DNA of 5,047 bases. It comes from Methanoregula sp. (GTDB lineage Archaea > Halobacteriota > Methanomicrobia > Methanomicrobiales > Methanospirillaceae). Both the position numbers and the translations under genes were made by a program. Every line of letters starts with the position of its first letter. Position 1 is the stretch's first letter. Shown here piece after piece: positions 1 through 5,047 of this stretch. Under the pieces are notes generated by a model that did not search any database, was not told where the DNA came from, and worked only from the letters and a program-made list of their open reading frames with translations. The stretch spans positions 1-5,047 of the forward strand of contig JAQTSH010000147.1 in the NCBI GenBank assembly GCA_028711405.1, in the 5' to 3' direction.

Positions 1-1172
1 GCCTGCCACGCCGGGTAGATACCACAGGCCAGACAGATAATGATCCCGAACCCGACACCTTCGGCAACCGAGATCGCAGTTGAGATCGTCCACAGGTACT
101 CGGTCGTTCCCAGCATCATGGCGCTAACGGCATACCCCGCAAGCAGGCTCAGGATTCCCCCGGCAATGCTTCCGATCACCCCGATGATCGCTGCTTCGTA
201 GATGAACATGCTCATCACCTCTTTTTTCTGGGTGCCGATGCTGCGCATGATACCGATCTCCTTGATCCGCTCGTTCACGGACATCATCATGATGTTGAAG
301 ATCGAGACCCCGGCAACGATCATGGATATCCCGCCTATTGCGGTAACGAAGGTTGTGATGGTACCAAACGTCTCGTAGAGCGAGTCGAGCGTCGCCTTGC
401 TGTCCGTTACGCTGACGATCTTGTCCCTGCGATTCAGCTGCTTCTCGATGATCTTCTTGACTTCGGCTGTGTCCAGCCCTTCTTTCACTTTGACGACGAC
501 CTGGTCGTACTGATCGATATCCCCGAAGTTGGACTCATACCAGTCCTGGGTCACGACAAGGGCATTGTCAGTACTGAGATCAAAGCTCATACCCCGTTCC
601 TCGATGATCCCGGTGACGCGGAGCGTGCCGTACTGGCCATCGGAGCCGATCGTAATCCGCGATCCGACCCGGATATTATTGTCCTTGGCAAACTCCGATC
701 CAACGAGGCACCCAGAGTTCCCGTTGTTGTAATCCCCGGCAGTCAGGACCAGGTTGAAATCAGGGATGCGCTGTGGATCCACCCCATAGATGGTTGCCAC
801 GATGTCATCACTGCCAACACCCACGCTCATGCGCTGAGAGGTCTGGTGTACCGGGATGGCAATGTTCGGGGCAACCGCCTGCTTGATCTTCTGGTAGTTC
901 GAGTCAGAGATGTACTGGTCCTGGGTGCTGCCGCCAGATGGTGCTCCTCCGCCCGGTCCTCCACCCCCACTCGCACCGGAGTACGGGCTTACGATCACGC
1001 TGTCACCGACAGAGTTGAGGCTCTCGGAGACCGAGGCTACCATGCTGTTGCCCAGGATCCCCATGGACGCAATGGCAACGACACCGATCACGATGCCGAG
1101 CATCGCGAGGGTTGAGCGGAGCATGTGAAGGCGGATATTCCGCTTGGCAATCTCCCAGAAAATTGCGGTCAT
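1..1172 (-). CDS. MacB/FtsX-type ABC transporter permease (3' end cut by window edge)
   Basis: Membrane subunit of a MacB-type (type VII) ABC system; such permeases transmit ATPase movements to an extracytoplasmic domain rather than forming a classical channel. The 390 complete codons visible read as: short cytoplasmic N-terminus (WEIAKRNIRLH), TM1 at about residues 18-41, a large extracellular MacB_PCD-like domain at about 42-270, then the FtsX core with TM2 (272-297), TM3 (322-349) and TM4 (366-388). Between TM2 and TM3 lies the typical coupling stretch with NERIKEIGIMRSIGTQKKEV at 300-319. The window ends just after YPAWQA, where family members usually have only about 10-15 residues left, so the gene is probably intact. 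The start ATG at 1172 overlaps the ATPase stop in an ATGA junction, with GGGAG at 1186-1182 as ribosome binding site, implying coupled translation. Oddity: a glycine/serine/proline-rich stretch at residues 65-82, just after TM1. The transported substrate cannot be told from the sequence. Confidence 0.95.
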   Translation of the reverse strand, partial: MTAIFWEIAKRNIRLHMLRSTLAMLGIVIGVVAIASMGILGNSMVASVSESLNSVGDSVIVSPYSGASGGGGPGGGAPSGGSTQDQYISDSNYQKIKQAVAPNIAIPVHQTSQRMSVGVGSDDIVATIYGVDPQRIPDFNLVLTAGDYNNGNSGCLVGSEFAKDNNIRVGSRITIGSDGQYGTLRVTGIIEERGMSFDLSTDNALVVTQDWYESNFGDIDQYDQVVVKVKEGLDTAEVKKIIEKQLNRRDKIVSVTDSKATLDSLYETFGTITTFVTAIGGISMIVAGVSIFNIMMMSVNERIKEIGIMRSIGTQKKEVMSMFIYEAAIIGVIGSIAGGILSLLAGYAVSAMMLGTTEYLWTISTAISVAEGVGFGIIICLACGIYPAWQ

Positions 1173-1834
1173 GCCGCAATTCTCCCGTCTATGATCCGTA
1201 TGGTCCGGTTCGTATAATTGGCAACATTGGGGTCGTGGGTCACAATGATGATCGTAGCACCTTTTTTATTGAGTTGTGTCATGAGTTCCATGATACTCGC
1301 CCCGGTTTTCGAATCGAGGTTTCCCGTGGGTTCATCGCACAGGAGGATGTCGGGGTCGTTGATGAGGGCACGGGCAACAGCTACCCGCTGCTGCTGCCCC
1401 CCAGAAAGTTCCAAAGGCGTGTGCGTGTAGAGATGTTCGTCCAGCTGAACCGCCCGGAGCACTTCTTTTGCCTTCTCCACATTTACTCCTCCTTTAAGCA
1501 TCTGGGGAAAACTGACGTTCTCGATGATATTCAGGAGCGGGAAGAGGTTGAAGTACTGGAAGATGAACCCGATCCGGTCCCTGCGGAGACTTGTCAGTTC
1601 CACATCGGACATATCCCGGATCGGGATTCCGCTCATGGAGATAGTCCCGAAGGTGGGCTTGTCAAGGCATCCCATCAGGGTCAGCAGGGTGGATTTTCCC
1701 GAGCCCGACGGCCCCATGATCGAGATGAACTCTCCGCGCTCCACGGCAAAGGAGATATGGTTGAGCGCGGTTACATCCCCCGACTTGAGCGGGTAGATCT
1801 TGACCACGTCCTCAAACTGGATTGCCGGTTGCAT
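1169..1834 (-). CDS. ABC transporter ATP-binding protein, LolD/MacB-type
   Basis: Cytoplasmic ATPase that powers the adjacent permease. The 221 residues are a complete single nucleotide-binding domain of usual length for this family. Walker A is GPSGSGKST at 41-49, the Q-loop glutamine is at 93 in FIFQYFNLFP, the signature LSGGQQQR is at 143-150, Walker B with its catalytic glutamate is ILLCDE at 163-168, the D-loop is GNLD at 171-174 and the H-switch is His200 in IVTHD. The PTGNLDSKTG and FQYFNLFP wording is typical of the LolD/MacB/FtsE-like branch associated with FtsX-fold permeases, which fits its neighbour. The ATG at 1834 is preceded by GGTGA at good spacing. The gene lies 11 bp after the secreted-protein gene and overlaps the permease by 4 bp, so the three are almost certainly one transcript. 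All catalytic residues are present. Cargo is unknown. Confidence 0.97.
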   Translation of the reverse strand: MQPAIQFEDVVKIYPLKSGDVTALNHISFAVERGEFISIMGPSGSGKSTLLTLMGCLDKPTFGTISMSGIPIRDMSDVELTSLRRDRIGFIFQYFNLFPLLNIIENVSFPQMLKGGVNVEKAKEVLRAVQLDEHLYTHTPLELSGGQQQRVAVARALINDPDILLCDEPTGNLDSKTGASIMELMTQLNKKGATIIIVTHDPNVANYTNRTIRIIDGRIAA

Positions 1835-1840
1835 TTCACG

Positions 1841-1845
1841 TCACC
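1841..1845 (-). promoter_or_regulatory. Ribosome binding site of the ABC ATPase gene
   Basis: GGTGA on the minus strand directly follows the TAA stop of the upstream gene (1848-1846) and lies 6 nt before the ATG at 1834. It matches part of the archaeal Shine-Dalgarno core GGAGGTGA, supporting this start and translation from a shared mRNA. Confidence 0.6.
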
Positions 1846-3105
1846 TTACTGGTTCTTTCTCCGTCGGATGAAGAGGTACCCACCTGCGAGGGCAATGACG
1901 AGGACAATGATGATAACCGGGAGAAGGTTTGACGGGTTCTGGTTCTGCGCAGAGTCTGTGACGGTAACTGCAACATCCATGCGGGAAGTGACCAGATTAC
2001 CATCTGAGTCTTTAAACGAGAGCTGGAGCGGGACGCTCGTTGCATTCGTCGCGGTGAAAGTCACCTCAAAACTGCCGAAGTCATCCGGTTTTAACGCGCC
2101 CACGATATACGACCGGTAAGGATCTGCCGGAACTGCCGGGGTACCGGAGGTGACCGTAACCGCGTTCGCCGTCTCCAGCCCGGCGTTTGTGACGTCGCCG
2201 GTGACGTGGTATGTACCGGTCTCGGATTTGACGAGCACGTTACTGATCACCGGGCTCGCCTGTTTCTTGTCAGTGCCGAACGTGACCGGGAGGTCCATCG
2301 TTACCGAGTGGGGATTGTCACCATTATAATAATTGACCGTGATATGCAGGGTTGACTCCTGTTCCGGGGTCACCGAAAAGGTCACGGACTTATTCGACCG
2401 GGACGCAATATCCCCAATGAAGATCTTATCCGGCGAAGCGGTGATACCGGCGCCCGAGACATCGAGTATGACATTCTTCACGCCATTGTCACGGGGGTTG
2501 GTGATCTGGAGGTTGATCGGTTTTTTCCTGCCCTGGGTGAATGTATCCGGCTTGTCAAGGATGGTCATGACAAGTGGCATGTTCTCGATCTTCACCATCG
2601 AGCGGTACCACAGGCTATCGCCGTCCCGGAAGCTTAACGAGAACGTGGGGAAGTAGGTACCCTCTTTCGCGGTTGCGGCGATGGAGAAGACAAACGATCG
2701 CGTCTGGAGCGGTCCGATGCTCGCCGAGGTATCGTACGTCCCGCTTGTCAGATCAATACTCTCGTCCGAGAATGTTGCATGACTCACGACAACGCTTTGG
2801 TTAGTGTTGCTGTTCGTGACGGAAAATATGACCGTACCAGTATCGTCAACAAAGAAAGCACCGGGATCATACGTTACACCGGAGACATACACTTTCTCAG
2901 AGGACATGATGCTCTCAGCGGTGACATATGCACTTGCCGGAAGTACCAGAACGCCCATTGTGACGATAAGTATCATAAATAACCCAGATCGTGTAATCGC
3001 AAAGCACGGTGAGGGTACGTTTCCCGCTCCCGAAAGAACCGATCTGTTTTTTACAGTCAAATCCCTGCTTGGTGGGAATGTCAAAGATTTTGTATTACTG
3101 ACCAT
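1846..3105 (-). CDS. Secreted, C-terminally anchored COG1361 (S-layer-like) protein
   Basis: A 419-residue envelope protein, first gene of the ABC operon. A hydrophobic signal or anchor segment at about 41-59 ends in PASAYVTA, a possible cleavage site. The bulk (about 60-390) is rich in Ser/Thr/Val and beta-strand-like repeats such as TVIFSVTNSN, INLQITNPRDNGVKNV and YHVTGDVTNAGLETANAVTV, which resemble the CARDB/Ig-like modules of archaeal COG1361 proteins. A C-terminal TM helix (about 393-413) is followed by RRRKNQ, so the domain should face outward and the tail inward. Candidate N-glycosylation sequons are N102, N238 and N354. I infer an adaptor or sensor role for the ABC pair, comparable in position to MacA, though no MacA fold is visible. 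The start is uncertain: the ATG at 3105 gives an unusually long 40-residue lead, while Met44 (ATG at 2976) would give a short signal peptide without a basic n-region. I keep 3105 because the lead supplies basic residues; only a weak GGGG lies 8 nt upstream. Confidence 0.88.
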   Translation of the reverse strand: MVSNTKSLTFPPSRDLTVKNRSVLSGAGNVPSPCFAITRSGLFMILIVTMGVLVLPASAYVTAESIMSSEKVYVSGVTYDPGAFFVDDTGTVIFSVTNSNTNQSVVVSHATFSDESIDLTSGTYDTSASIGPLQTRSFVFSIAATAKEGTYFPTFSLSFRDGDSLWYRSMVKIENMPLVMTILDKPDTFTQGRKKPINLQITNPRDNGVKNVILDVSGAGITASPDKIFIGDIASRSNKSVTFSVTPEQESTLHITVNYYNGDNPHSVTMDLPVTFGTDKKQASPVISNVLVKSETGTYHVTGDVTNAGLETANAVTVTSGTPAVPADPYRSYIVGALKPDDFGSFEVTFTATNATSVPLQLSFKDSDGNLVTSRMDVAVTVTDSAQNQNPSNLLPVIIIVLVIALAGGYLFIRRRKNQ

Positions 3106-3123
3106 GGAGGTTTCCCCGATTAT

Positions 3124-3143
3124 GTAGTAAATTTTTTTACTAC
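3124..3143. promoter_or_regulatory. Operator candidate 1: perfect 8-4-8 inverted repeat, operon side
   Basis: GTAGTAAA at 3124-3131 and its exact reverse complement TTTACTAC at 3136-3143 are separated by TTTT. The site begins 18 bp upstream of the ATG at 3105, where a bound repressor would block RNA polymerase or early elongation into the ABC operon. A near copy lies 69 bp away beside the regulator gene. A two-fold symmetric site of this size suits a dimeric winged-helix protein such as the TrmB homologue encoded next door. As RNA it could also form a weak hairpin in the operon's leader. That it is bound by this regulator is inference. Confidence 0.65.
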
Positions 3144-3154
3144 TTCTCTCTCAC

Positions 3155-3180
3155 TATGTTTTTACCCGAAAGATAAATAG
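3155..3180 (-). promoter_or_regulatory. Possible promoter of the divergent ABC operon
   Basis: On the minus strand, two weak TATA-like elements lie upstream of operator candidate 1: CTATTTATC (3180-3172), the same element read in the other direction, and GTAAAAACATAG (3164-3153 region). The first would place the transcription start near 3150, just upstream of the inverted repeat; the second near 3135, inside it. Neither has a clear BRE, so which is used is unresolved. Confidence 0.3.
3167..3179 (+). promoter_or_regulatory. Predicted archaeal BRE/TATA promoter of the TrmB-family gene
   Basis: CGAAA (3167-3171) resembles a TFB recognition element and is followed directly by the TATA-like GATAAATA (3172-3179). 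With the usual spacing of about 25 bp, transcription would start near 3200-3205, inside operator candidate 2, leaving a leader of roughly 30 nt. No convincing Shine-Dalgarno sequence precedes the ATG at 3233. The call rests on motif and spacing alone. Confidence 0.45.
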
Positions 3181-3192
3181 GTATCCTTAAAG

Positions 3193-3212
3193 GTAGTAAA
3201 ATTTTTAACAAC
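3193..3212. promoter_or_regulatory. Operator candidate 2: imperfect copy of the inverted repeat, regulator side
   Basis: The left arm GTAGTAAA (3193-3200) is identical to that of the first site. The right arm TTAACAAC (3205-3212) matches TTTACTAC at 6 of 8 positions, with the same 4-bp spacer. It ends 20 bp before the regulator's ATG at 3233 and would cover the predicted transcription start, as expected for autoregulation. The weaker symmetry suggests lower affinity than the operon-side site, so the regulator gene might be repressed less tightly. Confidence 0.6.
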
Positions 3213-3232
3213 TGAACGATCATGATTATACT

Positions 3233-4084
3233 ATGGAGAGCATTCCCGCATCTCTCGTAAAATCGCTCAATGATCTCGGGTTATCCAACTATGAAGCGAG
3301 TGTGTACGCCGCGCTGGTCCTGTACGACAACGCGGAAGCAAAGGAGATCATCGAGTTTCTCTCCATATCAAAGCCGAGCGTATACGAGGCATTGGATCGT
3401 CTTGCGGAACTGGGACTTGCCGTAAAGAGAATCACAAAACCAGCACGGTACAGCGCGATCTCCCCGGAAATGGCTATCAACATCCTCATGGACAAGCACA
3501 GGATGGCAGCAGAACAGGCACTGGCAGCACTCATAACATTGGAAAAAGAGAAGGTACGCACCGATAAGGAAGATGCACTCTGGACCATCTACGGGGATGC
3601 CAATATTGAGTATAAACTCCGCGACCTTTTCGGGAAAGCGAAACGCCAGATCCATGGAATGATCGGAGAACGGTACCTCCCGTTCATTGAGCATGTTAAA
3701 ATCAGGGATGTTACGTTGCGGCTCATCGTCATTTCGAATGATCCGAGTCTTCAGGGAAAACTGCAGGAATTATTTCCAGGAAAAAAAGCAGATGTCCATG
3801 TCATCTCACCGGAACAATTCAATATCCCACCACCATTTGCTCCTCCGGAATTTGCTGAAGCCGAGAAATTTATGAACTTTGAAAATATTCTCGAACTTAT
3901 CATCGATGATGAGGAACTCCTTATGATCCCGCCGTTTATTTCCGGTAGTGTTTCTGTTCTCAACACCAGGAATAAGGGAGCTATCCTCCACATGAAAATG
4001 TTCAGCCAGCTCAACTGGAAACGGCTTATCGATGGCGAGGAATTGCCCTTCCCCGTGCTACCCACTCAAAAGAAAAAGCGATAG
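3233..4084 (+). CDS. TrmB-family transcriptional regulator
   Basis: A 283-residue DNA-binding protein with TrmB-like architecture. Residues about 5-85 form a winged helix (LNDLGLSNYEASVYAALVL, then recognition helix SKPSVYEALDRLAELGLA at 46-63, wing around VKRITKPARYSAI). A charged helix at about 86-113 probably forms the dimerising coiled coil. Residues about 115-265 resemble the TrmB C-terminal, phospholipase-D-like effector domain: ALWTIYGDANIEYKLRDLF, beta strand LRLIVISND, and FENILELIIDDEELLMIPPF. A Pro-rich loop sits at 198-205 (IPPPFAPPEF) and the protein ends in KKKR. Some family members sense sugars, but many methanogen homologues have no known ligand and none can be assigned here. 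It is divergent from the ABC operon across 127 bp holding two copies of one palindrome, so it probably regulates both itself and that operon. Start choice: the ATG at 3233 gives a full-length domain; the ATG at 3222 is out of frame. Confidence 0.92.
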   Translation: MESIPASLVKSLNDLGLSNYEASVYAALVLYDNAEAKEIIEFLSISKPSVYEALDRLAELGLAVKRITKPARYSAISPEMAINILMDKHRMAAEQALAALITLEKEKVRTDKEDALWTIYGDANIEYKLRDLFGKAKRQIHGMIGERYLPFIEHVKIRDVTLRLIVISNDPSLQGKLQELFPGKKADVHVISPEQFNIPPPFAPPEFAEAEKFMNFENILELIIDDEELLMIPPFISGSVSVLNTRNKGAILHMKMFSQLNWKRLIDGEELPFPVLPTQKKKR

Positions 4085-4230
4085 TGCTTCGGAAAAAACC
4101 CGGATGAACCTTTCAGGTTTCAGGCAAACGATGATGAAAGTCGACTTGCCGACTTTCATGCTAACCCCCGATGAGCTTACTACAGTGCATACCCACAAAA
4201 TGAAAACTTCAGACGTATTTTCAGAGGGAA
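4085..4230. other. Intergenic region without coding content
   Basis: Between the regulator stop and the recognisable end of the oleate hydratase relic I see no gene. It contains a tandem TTTCAGG pair (4111-4124), a short stem AACCT/AGGTT (4107-4119) and the larger stem-loop annotated separately. Read on the minus strand, the short stem is followed about 8 nt later by six T (4098-4093), which could be a weak terminator for minus-strand transcription. The plus strand shows no T-run that would make a clear terminator for the regulator gene. Confidence 0.5.
4134..4159. repeat. Perfect 10-bp inverted repeat (stem-loop)
   Basis: ATGAAAGTCG (4134-4143) and CGACTTTCAT (4150-4159) are exact reverse complements around the 6-nt loop ACTTGC. 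The left part also contains an overlapping self-complementary AAGTCGACTT (4138-4147), so two alternative pairings exist. It lies 49 bp after the TrmB-family stop codon and could stabilise or end that transcript, although no T-run follows. It could also be a small repeat element; no second copy is present in this window. Confidence 0.6.
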
Positions 4231-4498
4231 GGTGCAGCCATAATGCTCCTCAAACATCCTGCCCCCGCATGAGGTAGCCTTCCTCCGGTGAGCCCCTTTC
4301 CGTCAAGGATTCCCACGTTCCGGTCCAGCTCTTCCAAGATGGTGATCATGCTCCCGGGTAGATGCACGTCACGGATAAGGTAGGTTGCACTCGCAAGGGA
4401 AGCGATCCCACCCCCGATAAGATATCATGTATTTTTGATTATCCGGTCTGCGAAGGGGTAGCCGTGCTGCTGTCAGAAATGTCTACTTGTTCTGGCAT
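4231..4498 (-). pseudogene. Decayed 5' fragment of an oleate hydratase (MCRA family) gene
   Basis: Joining frames on the minus strand gives an N-terminus of the FAD-dependent oleate hydratase / myosin-cross-reactive antigen family, which hydrates unsaturated fatty acids. The ATG at 4498 starts MPEQVDIS; after a frame change near 4473 the reading is QQHGYPFADRIIKNT, a TGA stop (4427-4425), then the FAD-binding YLIGGGIASLASATYLIRD, then ITILEELDRNVGILDGKG. An extra base in the G-run 4296-4293 shifts to SPEEGYLMRG, and an indel in the G-run 4266-4262 shifts to GRMFEEHYGCT, ending near 4231. Family hallmarks are the GGGIASLA dinucleotide-binding loop, YLIRD, ILEELD, LDG.G and the GY..RGGRM motif. 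Only about 90 of the roughly 500-600 residues of the family remain, so the gene is dead. The two homopolymer indels could be sequencing errors, but the stop, the first frameshift and the truncation would still inactivate it. Confidence 0.82.
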
Positions 4499-4505
4499 CT
4501 TCTGT

Positions 4506-4511
4506 ACCTCC
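4506..4511 (-). promoter_or_regulatory. Fossil ribosome binding site of the oleate hydratase pseudogene
   Basis: GGAGGT on the minus strand lies 7 nt upstream of the ATG at 4498. This near-ideal archaeal Shine-Dalgarno sequence marks the original start and indicates that the 5' end of the relic is the native gene start rather than an internal fragment. Confidence 0.65.
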
Positions 4512-4765
4512 GGTTTTTTGATGCATAGTACGTGATCCTGTCTAAAGGTAGGGGTGATGCAGAAGAAGCGGTGGGATCGCACCCACATAGGTCGAAGCAA
4601 TCTGTTGAGGTCACGGCTCCAATGCCGACCGGGTTTCCTTAAGGAAGAAACCGCAGATATCAGAATGATATGCCGTTTCAGGGTATAGAAGGGGAGGTTC
4701 TCTTTAGGGTATACAGGGTTCCTCGTATGGAGCACTCCGACGGATAAAAGTCTAAAATAACTTGC
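4512..4765. other. Non-coding stretch upstream of the pseudogene
   Basis: No convincing gene on either strand. A minus-strand open frame running from 4735 into the pseudogene start region has no recognisable protein character. Small symmetric elements are visible: the 12-bp palindrome TTCCTTAAGGAA (4635-4646) inside GGTTTC/GAAACC arms (4632-4652), ATATCA-GAA-TGATAT (4657-4671), and GTGGG/CCCAC around a 6-nt loop (4571-4586), the last resembling a tRNA T-arm superficially but with no other tRNA parts. It may contain the former promoter of the dead gene; no clear TATA/BRE pair stands out. Confidence 0.45.
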
Positions 4766-4800
4766 AAAAAAGTGAGTCGTAAGGATACCTGACGATTCAC
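4766..4800 (-). terminator. Hairpin plus T-run terminator after ribB
   Basis: Read on the minus strand, GTGAATCGT (4800-4792) pairs with ACGACTCAC (4780-4772) with one A-C mismatch across an 11-nt loop, directly followed by six T (4771-4766). The stem begins at the last base of the Ser codon and includes the ribB stop codon. The structure resembles a bacterial intrinsic terminator; in archaea the T-run itself is the main termination signal. It isolates ribB from the pseudogene region. Confidence 0.65.
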
Positions 4801-5047
4801 GAGCGGTGTGCTGCCTGCCACCGCTCCATCACTTCACTGCCCTCGACAAAGACGAGCCCGTTTCGGAGGGCATACTGTTTCGCATCAGATTTCGAGAGCG
4901 CGTACCCGGACTCATCATCCAGCATCTCGCAGATCGTGACCGCCGGCGTGATCCCTGCCATCTCTGCCATCGCGATCGAAAGTTCGGTCTGCCCGTGCCG
5001 CTGGTCGAGGAGCCCCGCCGCCGCCCGGAGAAGTGCCATGTGCCCCG
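4797..5047 (-). CDS. ribB: 3,4-dihydroxy-2-butanone 4-phosphate synthase (C-terminal part)
   Basis: Cytosolic riboflavin-pathway enzyme converting ribulose 5-phosphate to 3,4-dihydroxy-2-butanone 4-phosphate plus formate. The window shows the last 82 complete codons, roughly the C-terminal third; the 5' end lies beyond the right edge, so the Met at 5039 is internal. The visible start GHMALLRAAAGLL matches the family's GHV.LLRA.. segment with its active-site histidine. TICEMLDD carries the conserved catalytic-site glutamate, and SKSDAKQYALRNGLVFVEGSE matches the archaeal monofunctional RibB tail (compare the Methanocaldococcus jannaschii protein). There is no C-terminal RibA domain, so it is not a fusion. 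Oddity: the conserved R-x-G-H-T-E motif reads RHGQTE, putting Gln where other enzymes have a metal-binding His. The gene ends in a terminator hairpin that overlaps its stop. Confidence 0.93.
   Translation of the reverse strand, partial: GHMALLRAAAGLLDQRHGQTELSIAMAEMAGITPAVTICEMLDDESGYALSKSDAKQYALRNGLVFVEGSEVMERWQAAHRS

Noticed and set aside
1112..2119. A 335-codon open frame on the plus strand
   Set aside because: It runs antisense through the whole ABC ATPase gene and into the COG1361 gene, whose minus-strand products have clear motifs. Its translation shows no domain and reflects the codon bias of the opposite strand.
3289..3694. Minus-strand open frames inside the TrmB-family gene
   Set aside because: They are shadows of the well-supported plus-strand gene; no ribosome binding site or protein features.
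4177..4183. TTACTAC, a possible third operator half-site
   Set aside because: No matching GTAGTAAA arm at the right spacing and no gene start nearby; a 7-mer is expected by chance.
4402..4580. An 11-bp inverted match, GGTGGGATCGC (4570-4580) against 4412-4402
   Set aside because: Several 11-bp matches are expected by chance in a 5-kb window, and one copy is explained by the pseudogene coding sequence. The same applies to AGGTATCCTTA shared between 3179-3189 and the ribB terminator loop.
4571..4586. A T-arm-like hairpin suggesting a tRNA
   Set aside because: The loop is 6 nt rather than 7, lacks TTCGA-type bases, and no acceptor, D or anticodon stems can be found around it.
4439..4735. A 98-codon minus-strand open frame
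   Set aside because: No family resemblance and biased composition; its end only reads through the ribosome binding site and first codons of the oleate hydratase relic.

Overview
The window looks like a piece of a methanogenic archaeon's chromosome, most likely from the Methanomicrobiales (Methanoregula or a relative). The clues are a TrmB-family regulator, an archaeal surface protein of the COG1361 (S-layer-like) type beside a MacB-like ABC transporter, an archaeal-type RibB, and an AT-rich promoter region that suits TATA/BRE-driven transcription. The lineage is inferred from remembered family features, not from a search.

Positions 1-3105 (minus strand) hold a tight three-gene operon read right to left. 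A membrane-anchored, secreted COG1361-like protein (1846-3105) is followed after 11 bp by an ABC ATPase (1169-1834). The ATPase overlaps an FtsX/MacB-type permease (1-1172, cut by the window edge about at its natural end) in an ATGA stop/start. The three together look like an archaeal MacB-like system in which the anchored outer-face protein takes the place of a MacA-type adaptor; that role is an inference. Positions 3106-3232 are a divergent promoter region. It carries two copies of the same 20-bp inverted repeat (arms GTAGTAAA / TTTACTAC), one next to each gene. Positions 3233-4084 (plus strand) encode a TrmB-family regulator, the obvious candidate to bind both copies and so control itself and the operon.

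Positions 4085-4796 contain no intact gene. They hold a perfect 10-bp stem-loop (4134-4159) and a decayed 5' fragment of an oleate hydratase (MCRA family) gene on the minus strand (about 4231-4498). The fragment still has its ribosome binding site but carries frameshifts, an in-frame stop and a 3' truncation. Positions 4797-5047 (minus strand) hold the C-terminal part of ribB (3,4-dihydroxy-2-butanone 4-phosphate synthase), followed by a hairpin-plus-T-run terminator that overlaps its stop codon. In this RibB the conserved GHTE motif reads GQTE.

The most notable items are the paired operators between regulator and transporter, the unannotated oleate hydratase relic, and the altered RibB metal-site motif.
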